Positions 41,258 through 52,401 of a stretch of DNA of 64,000 nucleotides are shown piece after piece. The notes beneath the pieces were generated by a model that saw nothing but the letters and a program-made list of their open reading frames with translations, did no database searches and was not told the origin of the DNA. The number at the start of each line of letters is the position of its first letter. Positions within the stretch are counted from its first letter, which is position 1. The position numbers were made by a program, and so were the translations under genes. The stretch is taken from assembly GCF_037126465.1 (NCBI RefSeq), contig NW_026999466.1, positions 62,001-126,000 of the forward strand. Reading direction: 5' to 3'. The DNA is from Ornithodoros turicata (lineage: Eukaryota > Arthropoda > Arachnida > Ixodida > Argasidae).

Positions 41258-41573
41258 AGAAGTGCCAGAGATCCATTATGGATCAGGACTTGGTGACCTT
41301 GTACCATTCAAAGGGCCACTCTTTCAAACTGGGAATGGCTTCTTTAGTTCTTTGCGTAAGCTAGCATTTCCACTATTGCATCGTGCAAAACCTTACATAG
41401 CCCGTACTGCGATGAGCGCAGCGAAAAATTTGGCGAAAAAGTTATCTGAAGGGCAAAACATCAAGCAAACACTGAGAGCAAGCTCAAATGAATTAGGCAC
41501 ACAGAATTTGAAGGACATTGCAGGCAGCGGACATCGTAGGAAAAAAAGGAAGAGAAGAGACATTTTCAATTAA
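41247..41573 (+). CDS. E2 pVI-like protein, intact
   Basis: 108 residues: LVPFKGPLFQTGNG, amphipathic helices, and a Lys/Arg tail (HRRKKRKRRD). It overlaps the end of the penton-like gene by 11 bases, exactly as in E1 and E3. Confidence 0.72.
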   Translation: MYLKEVPEIHYGSGLGDLVPFKGPLFQTGNGFFSSLRKLAFPLLHRAKPYIARTAMSAAKNLAKKLSEGQNIKQTLRASSNELGTQNLKDIAGSGHRRKKRKRRDIFN

Positions 41574-41639
41574 TCCTCTGTAATCATGAAATAAAGAAGA
41601 CACTTTTTTTTCATACATTGATGTTGCTTCTTTATAAAG

Positions 41640-42060
41640 AAAAAGGTTTTTGTATGGAAAAGGGTCGCACTCCGAAAATGGCGCCCAAGAGGGGTTAGAA
41701 GTCGGGACAATGGGTCGCCCCCTTTCACATGTAGAAAGTGTGGCCGACAATGCTTCGAAGCAGCCATCGCATTCCGAAAAAGAGGGGGTCCAGGTAGGGT
41801 TGGGTTGTGAGGGCGATGTCAAAAGGTAAAGGGAGATTGGAGGACAATGATTCCAATCGTGAACAGCATCGCATTACAAAAATGTGGTCAGCGAGGGTTA
41901 GATGAGTGAATCGGCTGGCGGCTAGCAAAACGGACCATGGTCGCCTTTTACGATGTGAACAATGCTTCAAATCGCGATCGGGCGTCGCATTCCAAAAAAG
42001 AGGTCGCCCAGGTAGGGTTGGGTTGTGAGGACAATGTCAAAAGGTAAGGGGGTTGGAAGA
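41640..42060. repeat. degenerate minisatellite between E2 capsid genes
   Basis: CATCGCATTCCGAAAAAGAGG-like and GGTAGGGTTGGGTTGTGAGG tracts recur (41768-41830, 41867-41880, 41985-42050) with a spacing of about 100-200 bp. E1 has only 30 bases between the corresponding genes. Confidence 0.55.
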
Positions 42061-42139
42061 AAAAAAGAGTCTTTTTGCTTGGGTAAGATGCTAACAAATA
42101 AAGCTATGAGGAAAGCATTGTATCCTTTCATTTGCAAAG

Positions 42140-43435
42140 ATGTCGCAGGTCAACGTTGGACACGCACAGTCCCAGCTGGCTTTGAAGGGGGAGTGTGAGT
42201 TATTTAACATACTTCCTACCGAAGTTTCAATAGAATCATGCGAGGCGCAAGTTTATTATCCGGTTTCTACAATCAGCGGAGGAGAATCGACGTTTGAATG
42301 GAACATAACAAATCTCTGAGACTTGTATCTCGATTTATCATCTCTGTATTTTAATATAACTATGCAGATATTGAGGTCGGATGGGAATGAACCGATTACC
42401 CGAAGAGCAGACGGTATCACTGAGGACACTGTATTCCAAGTCAACAACTTGGATGCCGCTTTATTTAAATATGTAACCATTCACTTGAATCAATGTCTTG
42501 CGAGCAGTAACTGTTTGAACTCCTATCGATGTATGATTGATACCCTACTTGATACGAATACTCACCTGCAGAAGACTTTAGATGATTGTGCAATGTATAC
42601 ATATGACACAGGAGAGCATGGAGCAAATGATCCAGTCGCTCGGGATGCAAAGTTGCGCATAGCTAGGACAAGTGGGGGGAAACTATTTGAAATTGTCATG
42701 AATGTTAACACCGACCTCATAAACCAAGGGAGGCTTTTGTTACCCGGTGTGGGGGTTCGAGTGACTGCTCTACATAATACGGATAGCTTTAGATTGCTAA
42801 CTGGCACCAATGAAACTCATAAGCATCAATTGAAAATCCACAGCGCGGCACTTGTAGCACGCAAAGTCAAAGTTAGCAACTCAAGTTTTATTGCACACCA
42901 GAAAGCCCTTAGATCATCCCCAGCATGTTACATCATGTGTGGACTAGAAAGCAAAGTCCGCTCGCCTTCATGATGCAATCTTTGAAAACTTATTCCCTGA
43001 TAGAATTCCTGATCAACTTACTGTATGTCTAGTTCGCACCGAGGCTTATCAGGGTGATTACAAGTCAAGCCCCTTTTGTTTAAAGCATTTTAATGTTAGT
43101 TCTGTAACACTATGAGTTGATGGATACAGGAAGCAACTGTCCTATGACTGGGAAAATTATCTGGCTAGAGCAAGCTACTATGAATTCTTGTATCAACTGA
43201 ATGAAAAACATGTCGAGTTAAGTTATGAAAAATATTAAAAAATTCCTTTATCATGCATTGGAACTTGAGTGCTGACGAAAGTTTTGGTTCCTACTTTAAT
43301 CCATTGCGCAAGGGCAATTGCAGGATTGAAATGAAGTTTGCTAAGCCATTACCTTGTGCAGTGTTGGTTATACTTATTAGTGAAACACCCAAGATTTTAT
43401 CAGTCGATGGTGATCTTGTTGTTCGAGTGGACTAA
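42140..43435 (+). pseudogene. E2 major capsid protein, several lesions
   Basis: Starts MSQVNVGHAQSQ. F54H12.2-like features: YYPVST, NVNTDLINQGRLLLPGV, CLKHFNV, FAKPLPCAVLVILISETPK. TGA near 42317, a frameshift near 42970 and later stops break it. Only 42323-42973 is a long open stretch. Confidence 0.78.
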
Positions 43436-43437
43436 GT

Positions 43438-43872
43438 ATGAATGTGTTTGATCTGCAATTATTGTTTTCTCTAAACCATGAAACTTTGAATAGGTATCGC
43501 GGGACCTTCGCAATTTATATGGTACCAAGTTTAACGACAGAAGGGTTTATAGTTATCAATACACACCCACACGACGGTCCCGGAGAACACTGGCTATTGT
43601 ACATGAGAGACAGGAATGACAAGTACATCTATGTGGACAGCTTTGGTCTACCACCGATTGAAGAAGAGCTGCTAGATCTACCTGTTGATCAGTATTGCGA
43701 GAAATGCATTCAAAGCATTTACAGCTCAAACTGTGGACTTTTTGTTTGTTTCTTTGCTTCCCGCCTTTGTAAGAATTACCAACTCGAGAGCATTGTGTCC
43801 TTATTTGACAATAACCTTGTACACAATGACCTCAAGATAATAGAAATGATTGAAGAGGAATACCTCATTTAA
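43438..43872 (+). CDS. E2 adenain-type protease, intact
   Basis: 144 residues with the whole catalytic set: His in GEHWLLYM, Asp in IYVDSFGLPP, Gln region, Cys in SSNCGLFVC. It begins two bases after the capsid stop. It is odd that the oldest element keeps the only unbroken protease in the window. Confidence 0.85.
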   Translation: MNVFDLQLLFSLNHETLNRYRGTFAIYMVPSLTTEGFIVINTHPHDGPGEHWLLYMRDRNDKYIYVDSFGLPPIEEELLDLPVDQYCEKCIQSIYSSNCGLFVCFFASRLCKNYQLESIVSLFDNNLVHNDLKIIEMIEEEYLI

Positions 43873-43888
43873 AGAAAAATGTCTCATT

Positions 43889-44275
43889 TTATTTCTTCAA
43901 TGTACAGACCTCTTTAAGATAGTCCTCCAGACTCGACACCTTGCGACAACCATCTTTCTTGCGACGCACGATGTATTCCGAGTGTTGGATGTAAAAGTTT
44001 CGAATTATTGGTCGCTTGAGTCCAGTATTAAGTATGGTTGGAGAGATATTGTCACCCTGACGATACCGTCGCAACAAGTCACACTTGATGGCGACAAAGC
44101 GTTGGAGCCTCAGACTAATCTTTCCTCGTTTCGTCCGCATCGGAAATGGGAGAATTTGCATAATGAGACGAAAATCAGCCTCTGGCCCATTGCAGTTGAG
44201 ATAGGAGTTTAATTTCATCAAATCCTTGTACATCGGCCATTGTACCGTCAAAGCAAATCGTTCACTGGGCTTCAT
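43889..44275 (-). CDS. E2 homologue of the 131-aa leftward protein
   Basis: Start set at the ATG at 44275 (MKPSERFALTV) by homology; that ATG overlaps gene B's TGA. Conserved blocks: MYKDLMKLNSY, RPIIRNFYIQHS, VSSLEDYLKEV. Open throughout. Unknown function. Confidence 0.7.
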   Translation of the reverse strand: MKPSERFALTVQWPMYKDLMKLNSYLNCNGPEADFRLIMQILPFPMRTKRGKISLRLQRFVAIKCDLLRRYRQGDNISPTILNTGLKRPIIRNFYIQHSEYIVRRKKDGCRKVSSLEDYLKEVCTLKK

Positions 44276-44565
44276 GGTTGATCCGAGCTTGGATGGCAAC
44301 CGAGATAAGGTCGGATGTTATTGTCTAGCCAATGAGATAGATTCGATGACCACAATCCACCACAACGACAGCGTCGCAGATGCTCATCATATTGTGTAAA
44401 GAAAGTTCTGGGTGGTGGCTTCAATGTCTTCACAAGAGGAAGATCCCCCGTCGGAAAACAATCAGAATCTTAACAAAGAATCACATTTTTAGAGAGGGAA
44501 AAACGGGAAAACTTTTTATACATACAATCGTCCTCGGAGACCGCGTAGCACTTCTGCGCTTCCAT
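44272..44565 (-). CDS. E2 gene B: spliced CRCGGLW protein (78 aa)
   Basis: Exons 44526-44565 and 44272-44468, with donor GTATGT and acceptor TTGTTAAG; 237 bases, 79 codons. TGDLPLV, KPPPRTFF, CRCGGLWSSNLSHWLD, RPYLGC are shared with E1 gene B although the rest has diverged, so these blocks are under selection. Exon phase and intron position are conserved too. Gene A is not found upstream. Confidence 0.7.
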
Positions 44566-44724
44566 CGTCGGCTGTGGGGGATGTTGAAAAGGAATCCGAT
44601 GGAGAGGATGTGCGTACTTCCCTATTGGTAGCGTTTTTCCTTAGTTTGCAATTGGTTGTTTACTACAAAGACTTTTTGCTACATGCGGATTTCTTCCAGC
44701 CCACCCCTTTGTTGCTAAAAGTCA

Positions 44725-44730
44725 TTTATA
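44725..44730 (-). promoter_or_regulatory. TATA box for the E2 leftward genes
   Basis: Minus-strand TATAAA 160 bases upstream of gene B. The rightward micro-exon gene starts about 100 bases away on the other side, so the spacer is a divergent promoter. Confidence 0.45.
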
Positions 44731-44827
44731 CAAAGTAGGAGAGGACGCGATATGATAATGAGGGATGCGTCAGCTTAAAAAAAACGAAGATTTGGTTCCT
44801 AGCGAAGCAACCCTCCTTCGAAGCAAC

Positions 44828-46339
44828 ATGGCCAACGATGGTGGTAAGTTTTGATGGTTTTTACCTTAAAGTTAGGTTTCTTACGAAAGTTGTCTTTCTC
44901 AGTTTTTTCGAGTTTTGAAGACGATGATGATAGTGGTGAGTTTTTGTGCTTTTTCTCGAGTTCATTTTCTTAAGAATGTTATCTTTCTCAGTATTGACAT
45001 CGAGCCCTGTGTTTTACGTTGAAGACGGTAAGGAAATGACGAATATGAAAAGCGAGAAGTATCTAAAGTTCCGTTCTTTTCAGCGCCTGAGTCACCACCA
45101 CCAAGTTGTATGTATTAGCGACATTTCATAGATTTCATGTTAATATATGAGTTTCATTTCAGATGAATCAGTTTGTGCGATATCAAATGAAAGTATGTAC
45201 CAGCATATGACTTTGATTAGTTGATCTTAATAGCAAATATCTTTTTAGATAATCACCGGGTACCACCACCGGAAAGTGAGTATAATTATAGATCCTGTTT
45301 CCATGTTTGATCTTAATTGCAAATATATTTTAGACGATCACCGGGTACCACCACCAGACAGTGAGTATAGTATAAGATCCTGTTTCCATGTTTGATGTTA
45401 ATTGCAAATATCTTTTTAGATACTCACTGGATACCACCACCTGACAGTGAGCATAGTTATAGGTCACGTTACCATGCTTGATATTAATAGTTGTTGTCTT
45501 TGTTTTCAGACTACCCTGGCCCCCAAAGCAGTGTATGTATTAGTGAACGTTCTCTTTCAGGATATAGAGTTCCAATGGCATATCATTTTATGTAGATGAT
45601 GTTAATAGTTGTTGTATTTGTTTTCAGATTACTCTGGCCCCTCTACGCATCATACGTATATGTGAACGTTCTCTTTCAGGATATACAGTTCCAATAGCAT
45701 ATCATTTTATGTAGACGATATTAATAGTTGTTGTATTTGTTTTCAGATTACCCTGGCCCCTCTATGCATCATACGTATATGTGAATGTTCTCTTTCAGGA
45801 TATAGAGTTCCAATGGCATATCATTTTATGTAGACGATATTAATAGTTGTTGTATTTGTTTTTCAGATTACCCTGGCCCCTCTATGCATCGTACGTATAT
45901 GTGAATGTTCTCTTTCAGGATATAGAGTTCCAATGGCTTGTCGTTTTATGTAGACGATGTTAATAGTTGTTGTATTTGTTTTCAGATTACCCTGGCCCCC
46001 CTATGCAGTGTATGTATTAGTGAACGTTCTCTTTCAGGATATAGTGTTCCAATGGCATATCATTTTATGTAGATGATGATATTAATAGTTGTTGTATTTG
46101 TTTTTCAGATTATCCAGGCCCCCTATGCAGCGTATGTATAAGTGAATGGATGTGTGGATGTTCTTAATATTTAGGTTCTCTTTCAGATCATTGCTCCTAC
46201 TGCTGCAGTGAGTCATCTGGTTGGGTAAGCAATGTGGCGAATGCTGATTTTATGTTATCGTTCAGATCCAGACGCCATGAGGGGTATAATTCAAGAAACT
46301 TTAATCGAATCGTTATTACATTTAATAAATATGCAATAA
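44828..46339 (+). CDS. E2 micro-exon gene, predicted
   Basis: Twelve consecutive GT/AG exons are readable: 44828-44843, 44903-44935, 44992-45027, 45084-45107, 45163-45192, 45249-45275, 45334-45360, 45420-45446, 45510-45530, then among tandem units 45867-45890 and 45986-46009, then 46187-46207 and a last exon 46266-46339. Lengths after the first (16 bases) are 33, 36, 24, 30, 27, 27, 27, 21, 24, 24 and 21, all multiples of three, and all junctions are phase 1. The last exon ends at TAA overlapping AATAAA. The first eight introns are 55-63 bases. Encoded blocks are acidic (EDDDDS) then Pro-rich (HRVPPPE, HRVPPPD, HWIPPPD, YPGP). Related units at 45628 and 45747 lack a GT donor and one at 46109 is 23 bases, so they may be skipped. 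No signal peptide; function unknown. Confidence 0.62.
45249..45450 (+). repeat. tandem exon-intron units, about 85 bp
   Basis: Three units start at 45249, 45334 and 45420, each a 27-base exon plus intron. Confidence 0.75.
45480..46135 (+). repeat. tandem exon-intron units, about 119 bp
   Basis: Six units start at 45510, 45628, 45747, 45867, 45986 and 46109. Each has the TTGTTGTATTTG..TTTTCAG acceptor, a 21-24-base YPGP-type exon, and an intron with an internal TTCTCTTTCAG. Confidence 0.8.
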
Positions 46340-46340
46340 A
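46335..46340 (+). terminator. polyadenylation signal of the micro-exon gene
   Basis: AATAAA overlapping the predicted stop codon. Confidence 0.5.
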
Positions 46341-46623
46341 AATATTTTCTGTTGTAGAAAATGTGTACTGTCTTGTATGTTTCTTCTGTTCCAGGTGTGA
46401 AGGTTTTTCCGCTGGGGTTTTCTCCTTCACGCAGATTGGCAACACAATTGGCAATCCCCCGCACGATTGGCTTTAATTGGCATTACTAAGCACCATTGGC
46501 TTTAATTGGCATTAATTAAATATTTTTCACTTGTACAAATGTGTATGTCTATTGCTTGCATGTCTTCAGGAGGGAAGTATGCTATGTTAAGTGCATCAGG
46601 AAAACTGACATCCCTCCTCGCGG

Positions 46624-46874
46624 ATGTAATAAAAGATGTGGAAAGGGAATAAGATGTATTTTGCATGTTGATGCATGTTGAAACGCAAGAAGGAAACCCC
46701 TCTCTACGCGACGCGCGGCCGCGATACGCGCTTGGCGGTCTTGGCGCGCGCTCCTCCTTGGCGGAAAGTATCCTGATCCAAATACCCTCCGATATCAGAC
46801 GAGGAGGGTACCAATGGTCGAATCTATATCCCTATTTCATGGGATACAGGGAATCTCCTCCACCGTCTACTACT
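46624..46874 (-). repeat. E2 right TIR
   Basis: Inverted partner of 36843-37085; followed by CAGGTT at 46875-46880. Confidence 0.88.
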
Positions 46875-46944
46875 CAGGTTGACCTAGCCTGCTCCATTTT
46901 GCTTCCTTTAAACTACTTCCCTTCGCCTTTCAGTATATACCAGC

Positions 46945-47055
46945 AGCGTGCACGAGTGGGTTAATGCGTACTGCTCTTTAGTGGTAGCCAAGGTCGTCCT
47001 GAAGACTGGGAAGTGGTGGGTCCGAATCCTACGACGGTCTCACGCATACCCTGGC
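46945..47055 (+). repeat. tRNA-derived SINE-like sequence
   Basis: An A-box-like GAGTGGGTTAATGCG and a B-box-like GGGTCCGAATCC lie about 80 bases apart between E2 and E3. No cloverleaf is convincing. Confidence 0.35.
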
Positions 47056-47263
47056 TTTTCCAAAAACTTTCCAGAGGGATGTCGGCACAGTTACCTGAGA
47101 TCTGCCCAGGACGCATACTAACCTCCAGTCGCACGCTCTTTGCTTGCGTGCCCTCTCCATCCGTCTACATCTGTATGCCACACATACCCACAGTTGCTTT
47201 ACAGTGCTAACACTGAATAAAATATCCATATACATGCTTTTTTGTGAATGGTTACAGGTCACA

Positions 47264-50200
47264 GTAGTAATGACTGGACTCTCATAGTGCACAACGCTCA
47301 GCTGTCCTGAACACGATTTAATGAGCAATTAGAGCTAATTGGGACCCTCACATTAATCAGCACCCTCCAGGGAGCCACCACACTAATTGGGTATCATCTA
47401 ACTCGTGTCCAGACCAGCTGAGCGTTGTGCAATACGAGAATCCATAAAAAATAAAAAAAGGTAGAAAATCAAACAAATAGATAGAAATAGAGTAGAGAGA
47501 AACAATTTATTCGGAAATCGACGATGCCGCGACGAAGAAACCACTCCGCAACACCCGAGTGGCCAGCACCCGCCATGTTGGTAGTTGCCACCCAGCAGTT
47601 GCAGAGATCAACGACAGGTGGCCGCTTAGTTGCAAGGCATCACACCAGATGGCGCCACCATCGTAGCTCTATGCAAGAAAGACAGAACAAGACACTAGCG
47701 GCAGGTAAAAATGGCAACACTGCTGAACAAGTCTAGGCATGCAAGAGAAAAGGTCTAACCGCTACTGCTAAACAGCACGGAGAAAGCAGTACACATCAGG
47801 GAAAAGGCAATCGACTAGGCCTAACCACAGCATCACAACACTACGTGGCTACACAAGGCAGAACCACTAGCCACAGCACGGTAAACGTGCGTCAGCAGGC
47901 TTGGTACGGGACACCGCTAAACAAGTCTAAAGATGCGCGTACAGCGAGAAAAGGCTTAACACGAGCACGGTAAAACAACGCGCAACCATCGGTGAATCAC
48001 CAAACTTTCCCCTGCGACTGAACTGAACTGAACGGAACTGAATCCTCCTCCTCCTCCTCTCCTCCTCCTCTTCTATAAAGTCATGCATCTGTCCCTCTTG
48101 CGGTTGATTTCTGAACTAATTTAACCATAAAATTATTAAGAATAGCGCTATTCGCATTCAGGGCAGCACTATCGACATCGTCAAGAAAAGAATGTTCCTT
48201 GTCAAAAAAAGAAAAAATACAAAGCGTCAACAAATACAAAGCATGCATGTCGGGGCATGTCAGGACACGTCAGGACAAATCGTACGACTGCTGGGCAACA
48301 GAGGAAAACAAACACAGAGACACTTGAACAGAGTGAAAAAGACACTCACTATCATTTTTCACGTTCACAGCATTCCCTCATTGTAAATCCGTTCGTCACA
48401 AAATCCACCTGCATCGTCGAACACCATTCACCATTGACGAACCACACATCCGCACCCCATCAGAGGCAGACAGAACCCCACCGAAGCTACGCTCTTCCAC
48501 TTATGGCTAACGTAATTGCCAGGAGCAGAATTAGCGTGTCCACACCCGTCAGTTTCCAAGAGAGAAGTGAATCCTTGTGCCCCCTGCAGGCCGTTCTCAT
48601 TGGTCGTGACGTCATCCTATTGTCTCAGGGCTACACTGTTTTTTTCCACTAATGCTCCTCTAGACAAGGTCATCCTGAAACAATAGTGTCGCGGTATGAC
48701 GTCATCATGCAGGTGCGTGGCTCAAGGACGCCTACGCTCTAGACAGGGGACCTGTTATTTATTGAATCACTATCCCAAGATTATTTCCTTTATTCTACTA
48801 TAATGATTGCATAGGGAACTATTGCAGAAAAACACCATACATGAGAGGAGATTGTAGGAATTAAACATTTCAATCCCAAAGTCTTACTGTACAGGAAAAA
48901 AAAAATGGTTCAGCAAGACATGTCCATCCCATCCAAGAGCCAGGCTGCTAACTGAATAATGACGCTTTGTTCCTCCTGAATAAAGTCACACACCTGTCCC
49001 CCTTCCTGTTACTCTCTGAACAAAATGAATCGCAAGATTATTAAGAATCGTTCTAGCTCTACTCCCATTCAAGGCAGCACTATCGACATCGTCATGAATG
49101 TTTCTTTTCAAAAAGAAAAAAAAACTACATGTAGAAAGAAAGCATGTCAGAACAGGTCTGGGCATGTCAGCGCATGTTTGTCAGACCAAAAGGGGGAAAA
49201 AAGCGAAAAGAAACACTTGAACAAAGCAGAAAACCAGCATCAAACTATTTCTACGCACACGCACTCCTCTTATTCAAAAACAGTGCTCATCATAAATCCA
49301 TCCAGGGCAATACACACCATTTTTCTATTGCTACACTTTTTTCCAGTAACGCTGAACGCATTGCTACAGACTGCGTGACGTCATCACATCCTGTCCGAAG
49401 AAGACAGCGACAAAGACTCCTATTAATTATTGAATCGCAAGAGAATTTCCTTTGTCCGATTCTTAATTATATTCATTCTTACATTAAATTCAACAAAAAG
49501 CACCGTGCATGTTAACAATTTTCACCCCCAAAGGCTCATCACGGTCATTAGAATCACATCACCAACTACCACTGCTCTTTTAAAATAATAAGTGAGACCA
49601 CTCAACATCATCACCAGGCTTATGTAATACATGACCCTTTCTATGCTCATACATTCGTTGTCTGAGGCTACACCTGCGAGCAAAAAGGCGCGAACGCCGG
49701 GGGGCAAAGTTCTATTCGCGCTCGACGGAGGACTAGACAGAACGCCTTTACGGGGACATGATGGCATTCCTACACTATATTGCTAAAAATTGCGCGCAGT
49801 TATGCTTGACTTAAAGAAACTGAAGCATACGCTAATAAATTAAGAAAAAGACACCCATTCCTGGTATCAGATAATTCTTGCATAATGCTATATGCACAGC
49901 CGCATTGTCACAAAGAAAGCACAGGACAAGGGCACACAAATTCCTTTAAGCTAGCAGGGAAAAGGCTTAAGACCCCAGGAATAATCGCAGAGTCACCACA
50001 CATCGCTACGCGGCATCCCAAGATAACAACAAGATAACAGCGGCAGGTAAAATTGCAACACTGCTAAACAAGCCCCAACATGTCATGATGACATCACAAA
50101 CCAGGAAAAAAGCACGCACACACAGTCATCAGCTGAGGAATGCACAAGGAGAGGTGCTATATTGTAATTTCGACTCCACGCTCACATACCAGCATTTCTG

Positions 50201-52205
50201 CGCAAATACTTATAACTGCATACATACAAAACAACATACATACATACATATACATATACAAACAAATTCCATTCTCATGAACTCTCCTCTGCCGAGCGGC
50301 TTTCTCCTGCTCTACCTGGATGCTGACTTTTCCCCCTCACCTACATTCTGAGTAAAAGCAGCGAAAGAAGAAAAGAACCGCGAAATATTACACGGCATTT
50401 GTTCCCCACTAGCTGTAACTGCAAGAAACCGTAGCGCACTCTAATAAACTGAGAAGAAGACACCCATTTCTGCCACCTGATAATTCTCGCCATAATGCGA
50501 CATACACGGTCGCATTGGCCTTGCGTAAAGAAATCACAGAACAGGGATACACAAATTTCCCTAAGTGAGCAGGGAAAAGGCTTAAGTCGAACCGCTCAGG
50601 AATAATCGGAGAATCATCGCTTATCGTTATATGCGGCTAGCACAACATGACAGCAACAAGATATTAGCGAAGGGTAAAATTTGAATGGTAAAATTTGACA
50701 CTACTGAACAAGTCCAGACATGCGACACCGCATACAAAATACTGCTCACCTGGGAAAAGGCCTAAGCCTGCGACAGAAAATCATATAAAGCATACACAAC
50801 TTCATTTTTGTATTTCGTATAAACTAAACGCGGTTTGCTCGGAAAACGACGTACAAAGTCTCTTAGGGAGCAGAGAATTATAGGAATTTCTACTCCGTGC
50901 TCAGATACCAGCATTTCTGCTCAAAAAACCATGACTGCAAAATTAAGCACTGCTTACTTCATCAAGATATCGAACACCCAACAAAATCAAACAATTCAGC
51001 TTTTACGAGGAGACTTTCTTCTGCGTAAAAGTAGAGAAAATAAGAAAAGAGCAGCGAAAATTACACGCACTTTTGCTCGCATAGCTATCAGAGAAAAAAA
51101 TAAAATAACGAAGCACACGCTAATAAACTGTGACAAAGACACCCATTTCTGCTATCAGATAATTGTTGCATAATGCTAAATACGCAATTGCGTTGTCCCT
51201 GCGTGAAGAAAGCACAGGAAAAGGACACACAATTTATCTTAAGCGAGCAGGGAAAGTCACTTCTACTCGGACAGCTTAATACGATAAAGTCTGAATTTTT
51301 GCAAAGAAAACAAGGCTTGAACAGCGCCACGAACGTGACAGATACATACTAACAAACAAACAACAACAGGACCGTCATCGGGCACTCATAAAATACCCTC
51401 TCCAAAACAAAGACCTCACCGGGTTCGCGAGGCAATTCCATTAAAAACGCTCGTCCAATGCAACAGATAGCAATGCAAACGCGACTACCCTTATTTTTTA
51501 AACCACTATTTCACGCAATAGTACAGAAAAGCTTGTGTCACACGAAAAGGCAAACACTTACTTGTCAAGTGGGGTACCAGCGCGCACGCACACACACACA
51601 CTCACATTTTCACACTCACAAACACAAAGTCTATTCACAGCCACATAAATCCATATTATTCCTCAGGTCAATAATTATCCAACCAGCGTCAAAAGACGGC
51701 TCACACATGTACGCGTACGCAATGGTCTTCGTTCCGGATGTAATAGGATATCACCAGTCGACCGTCGCAAAGCAAAAAAGAATGGAATGCATGTTCGCTA
51801 TACATCCGAAGAAAACGGTGTCGTGCTTCTACGCAGCGATCATTATATAGGAGTGAATTCATTTTCGTTTTTCCTTTTATTTCCTTGCACCCATATATTT
51901 TGCAAGAATACTATAGAGCAGAACGGGTAAATGTGAACATCATTCGCTACACACTGTAGCTCTCATCATTTTTAAATCAAACCACTTAACATGTGTTCAT
52001 AGGTCTTCACTAAATAGGTGAGCCGATAATGAACCAAAATAAAATAAAATAAAATAATCATTCCAGCATCGCTGGCTGCAAGCTTGGGTACCCAACAGAG
52101 CAGCGCGCTCCCATCAACACGCCTTGGGCTGACCTTACACACCCGAAGCCTTTTCTGAATACATTCTGCTGGCGCTGGAATAAAAGATTTATAGCGAGGG
52201 TACTA
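47264..52205 (+). repeat. E3 left arm of the giant inverted repeat
   Basis: The first 700 bases match the E1 TIR (to about 6900 there); the remaining 4.2 kb has no E1 equivalent but matches 26500-31000 inverted. The inner end has TATAAATC (minus) and AATAAA-like sequence, then the E3 body begins abruptly. Internal tandem repeats mirror those of the left arm. No gene is supported. Confidence 0.7.
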
Positions 52206-52220
52206 CAATGTCAGCTCTCA

Positions 52221-52331
52221 GACCGCATCTTAGCGGCGGACAGACTGGCGAAAAAGAAGTCCAACTTTAGCCTGGACAATCTGTATTGGGAACGCAGTTC
52301 CGATGTAGAGGACGACGACGAGGATGTGTAA
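52221..52331 (+). pseudogene. E3 first gene, only the C-terminal third left
   Basis: Equivalent to E1 7473-7583 (LDNLYWERSSDVEDDDED). The promoter and 5' two thirds are replaced by the arm; the junction is at about 52219. Confidence 0.75.
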
Positions 52332-52401
52332 ATAAAAGCGATGCATTTCTCTTCGAGTCTCAGTCTCTTCTTTCTCTTCGTGAAATGTGTACGCACGCAA
52401 C

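Larger units (their letters stand above)
36843..46874 (+). mobile_element. Polinton/Maverick element E2, 10.0 kb, old distant family
   Basis: TIRs of about 245 bp, AG ends and a 6-bp duplication prove the borders. Gene order matches E1 up to gene B, but there is no polymerase: 44.8-46.4 kb holds a micro-exon gene instead. Base composition is AT-richer than E1/E3. Most large genes have stops or frameshifts, while the small protein, pVI-like, protease, 131-aa homologue and gene B remain open. Without polB it would depend on a helper. Confidence 0.93.

Noticed and set aside
45540..46080. Treating the repeated GATATAGAGTTCCAATGG tract as extra exons of the micro-exon gene
   Set aside because: It has an acceptor-like TTTCAG before it, but exon lengths of 31 and frequent in-frame stops in several copies break the phase pattern; it is better read as intron.
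45249..46135. CRISPR-like array, suggested by regular short repeats
   Set aside because: This is eukaryotic DNA; the repeats are exon-intron units with splice sites, with no constant-repeat and variable-spacer structure.
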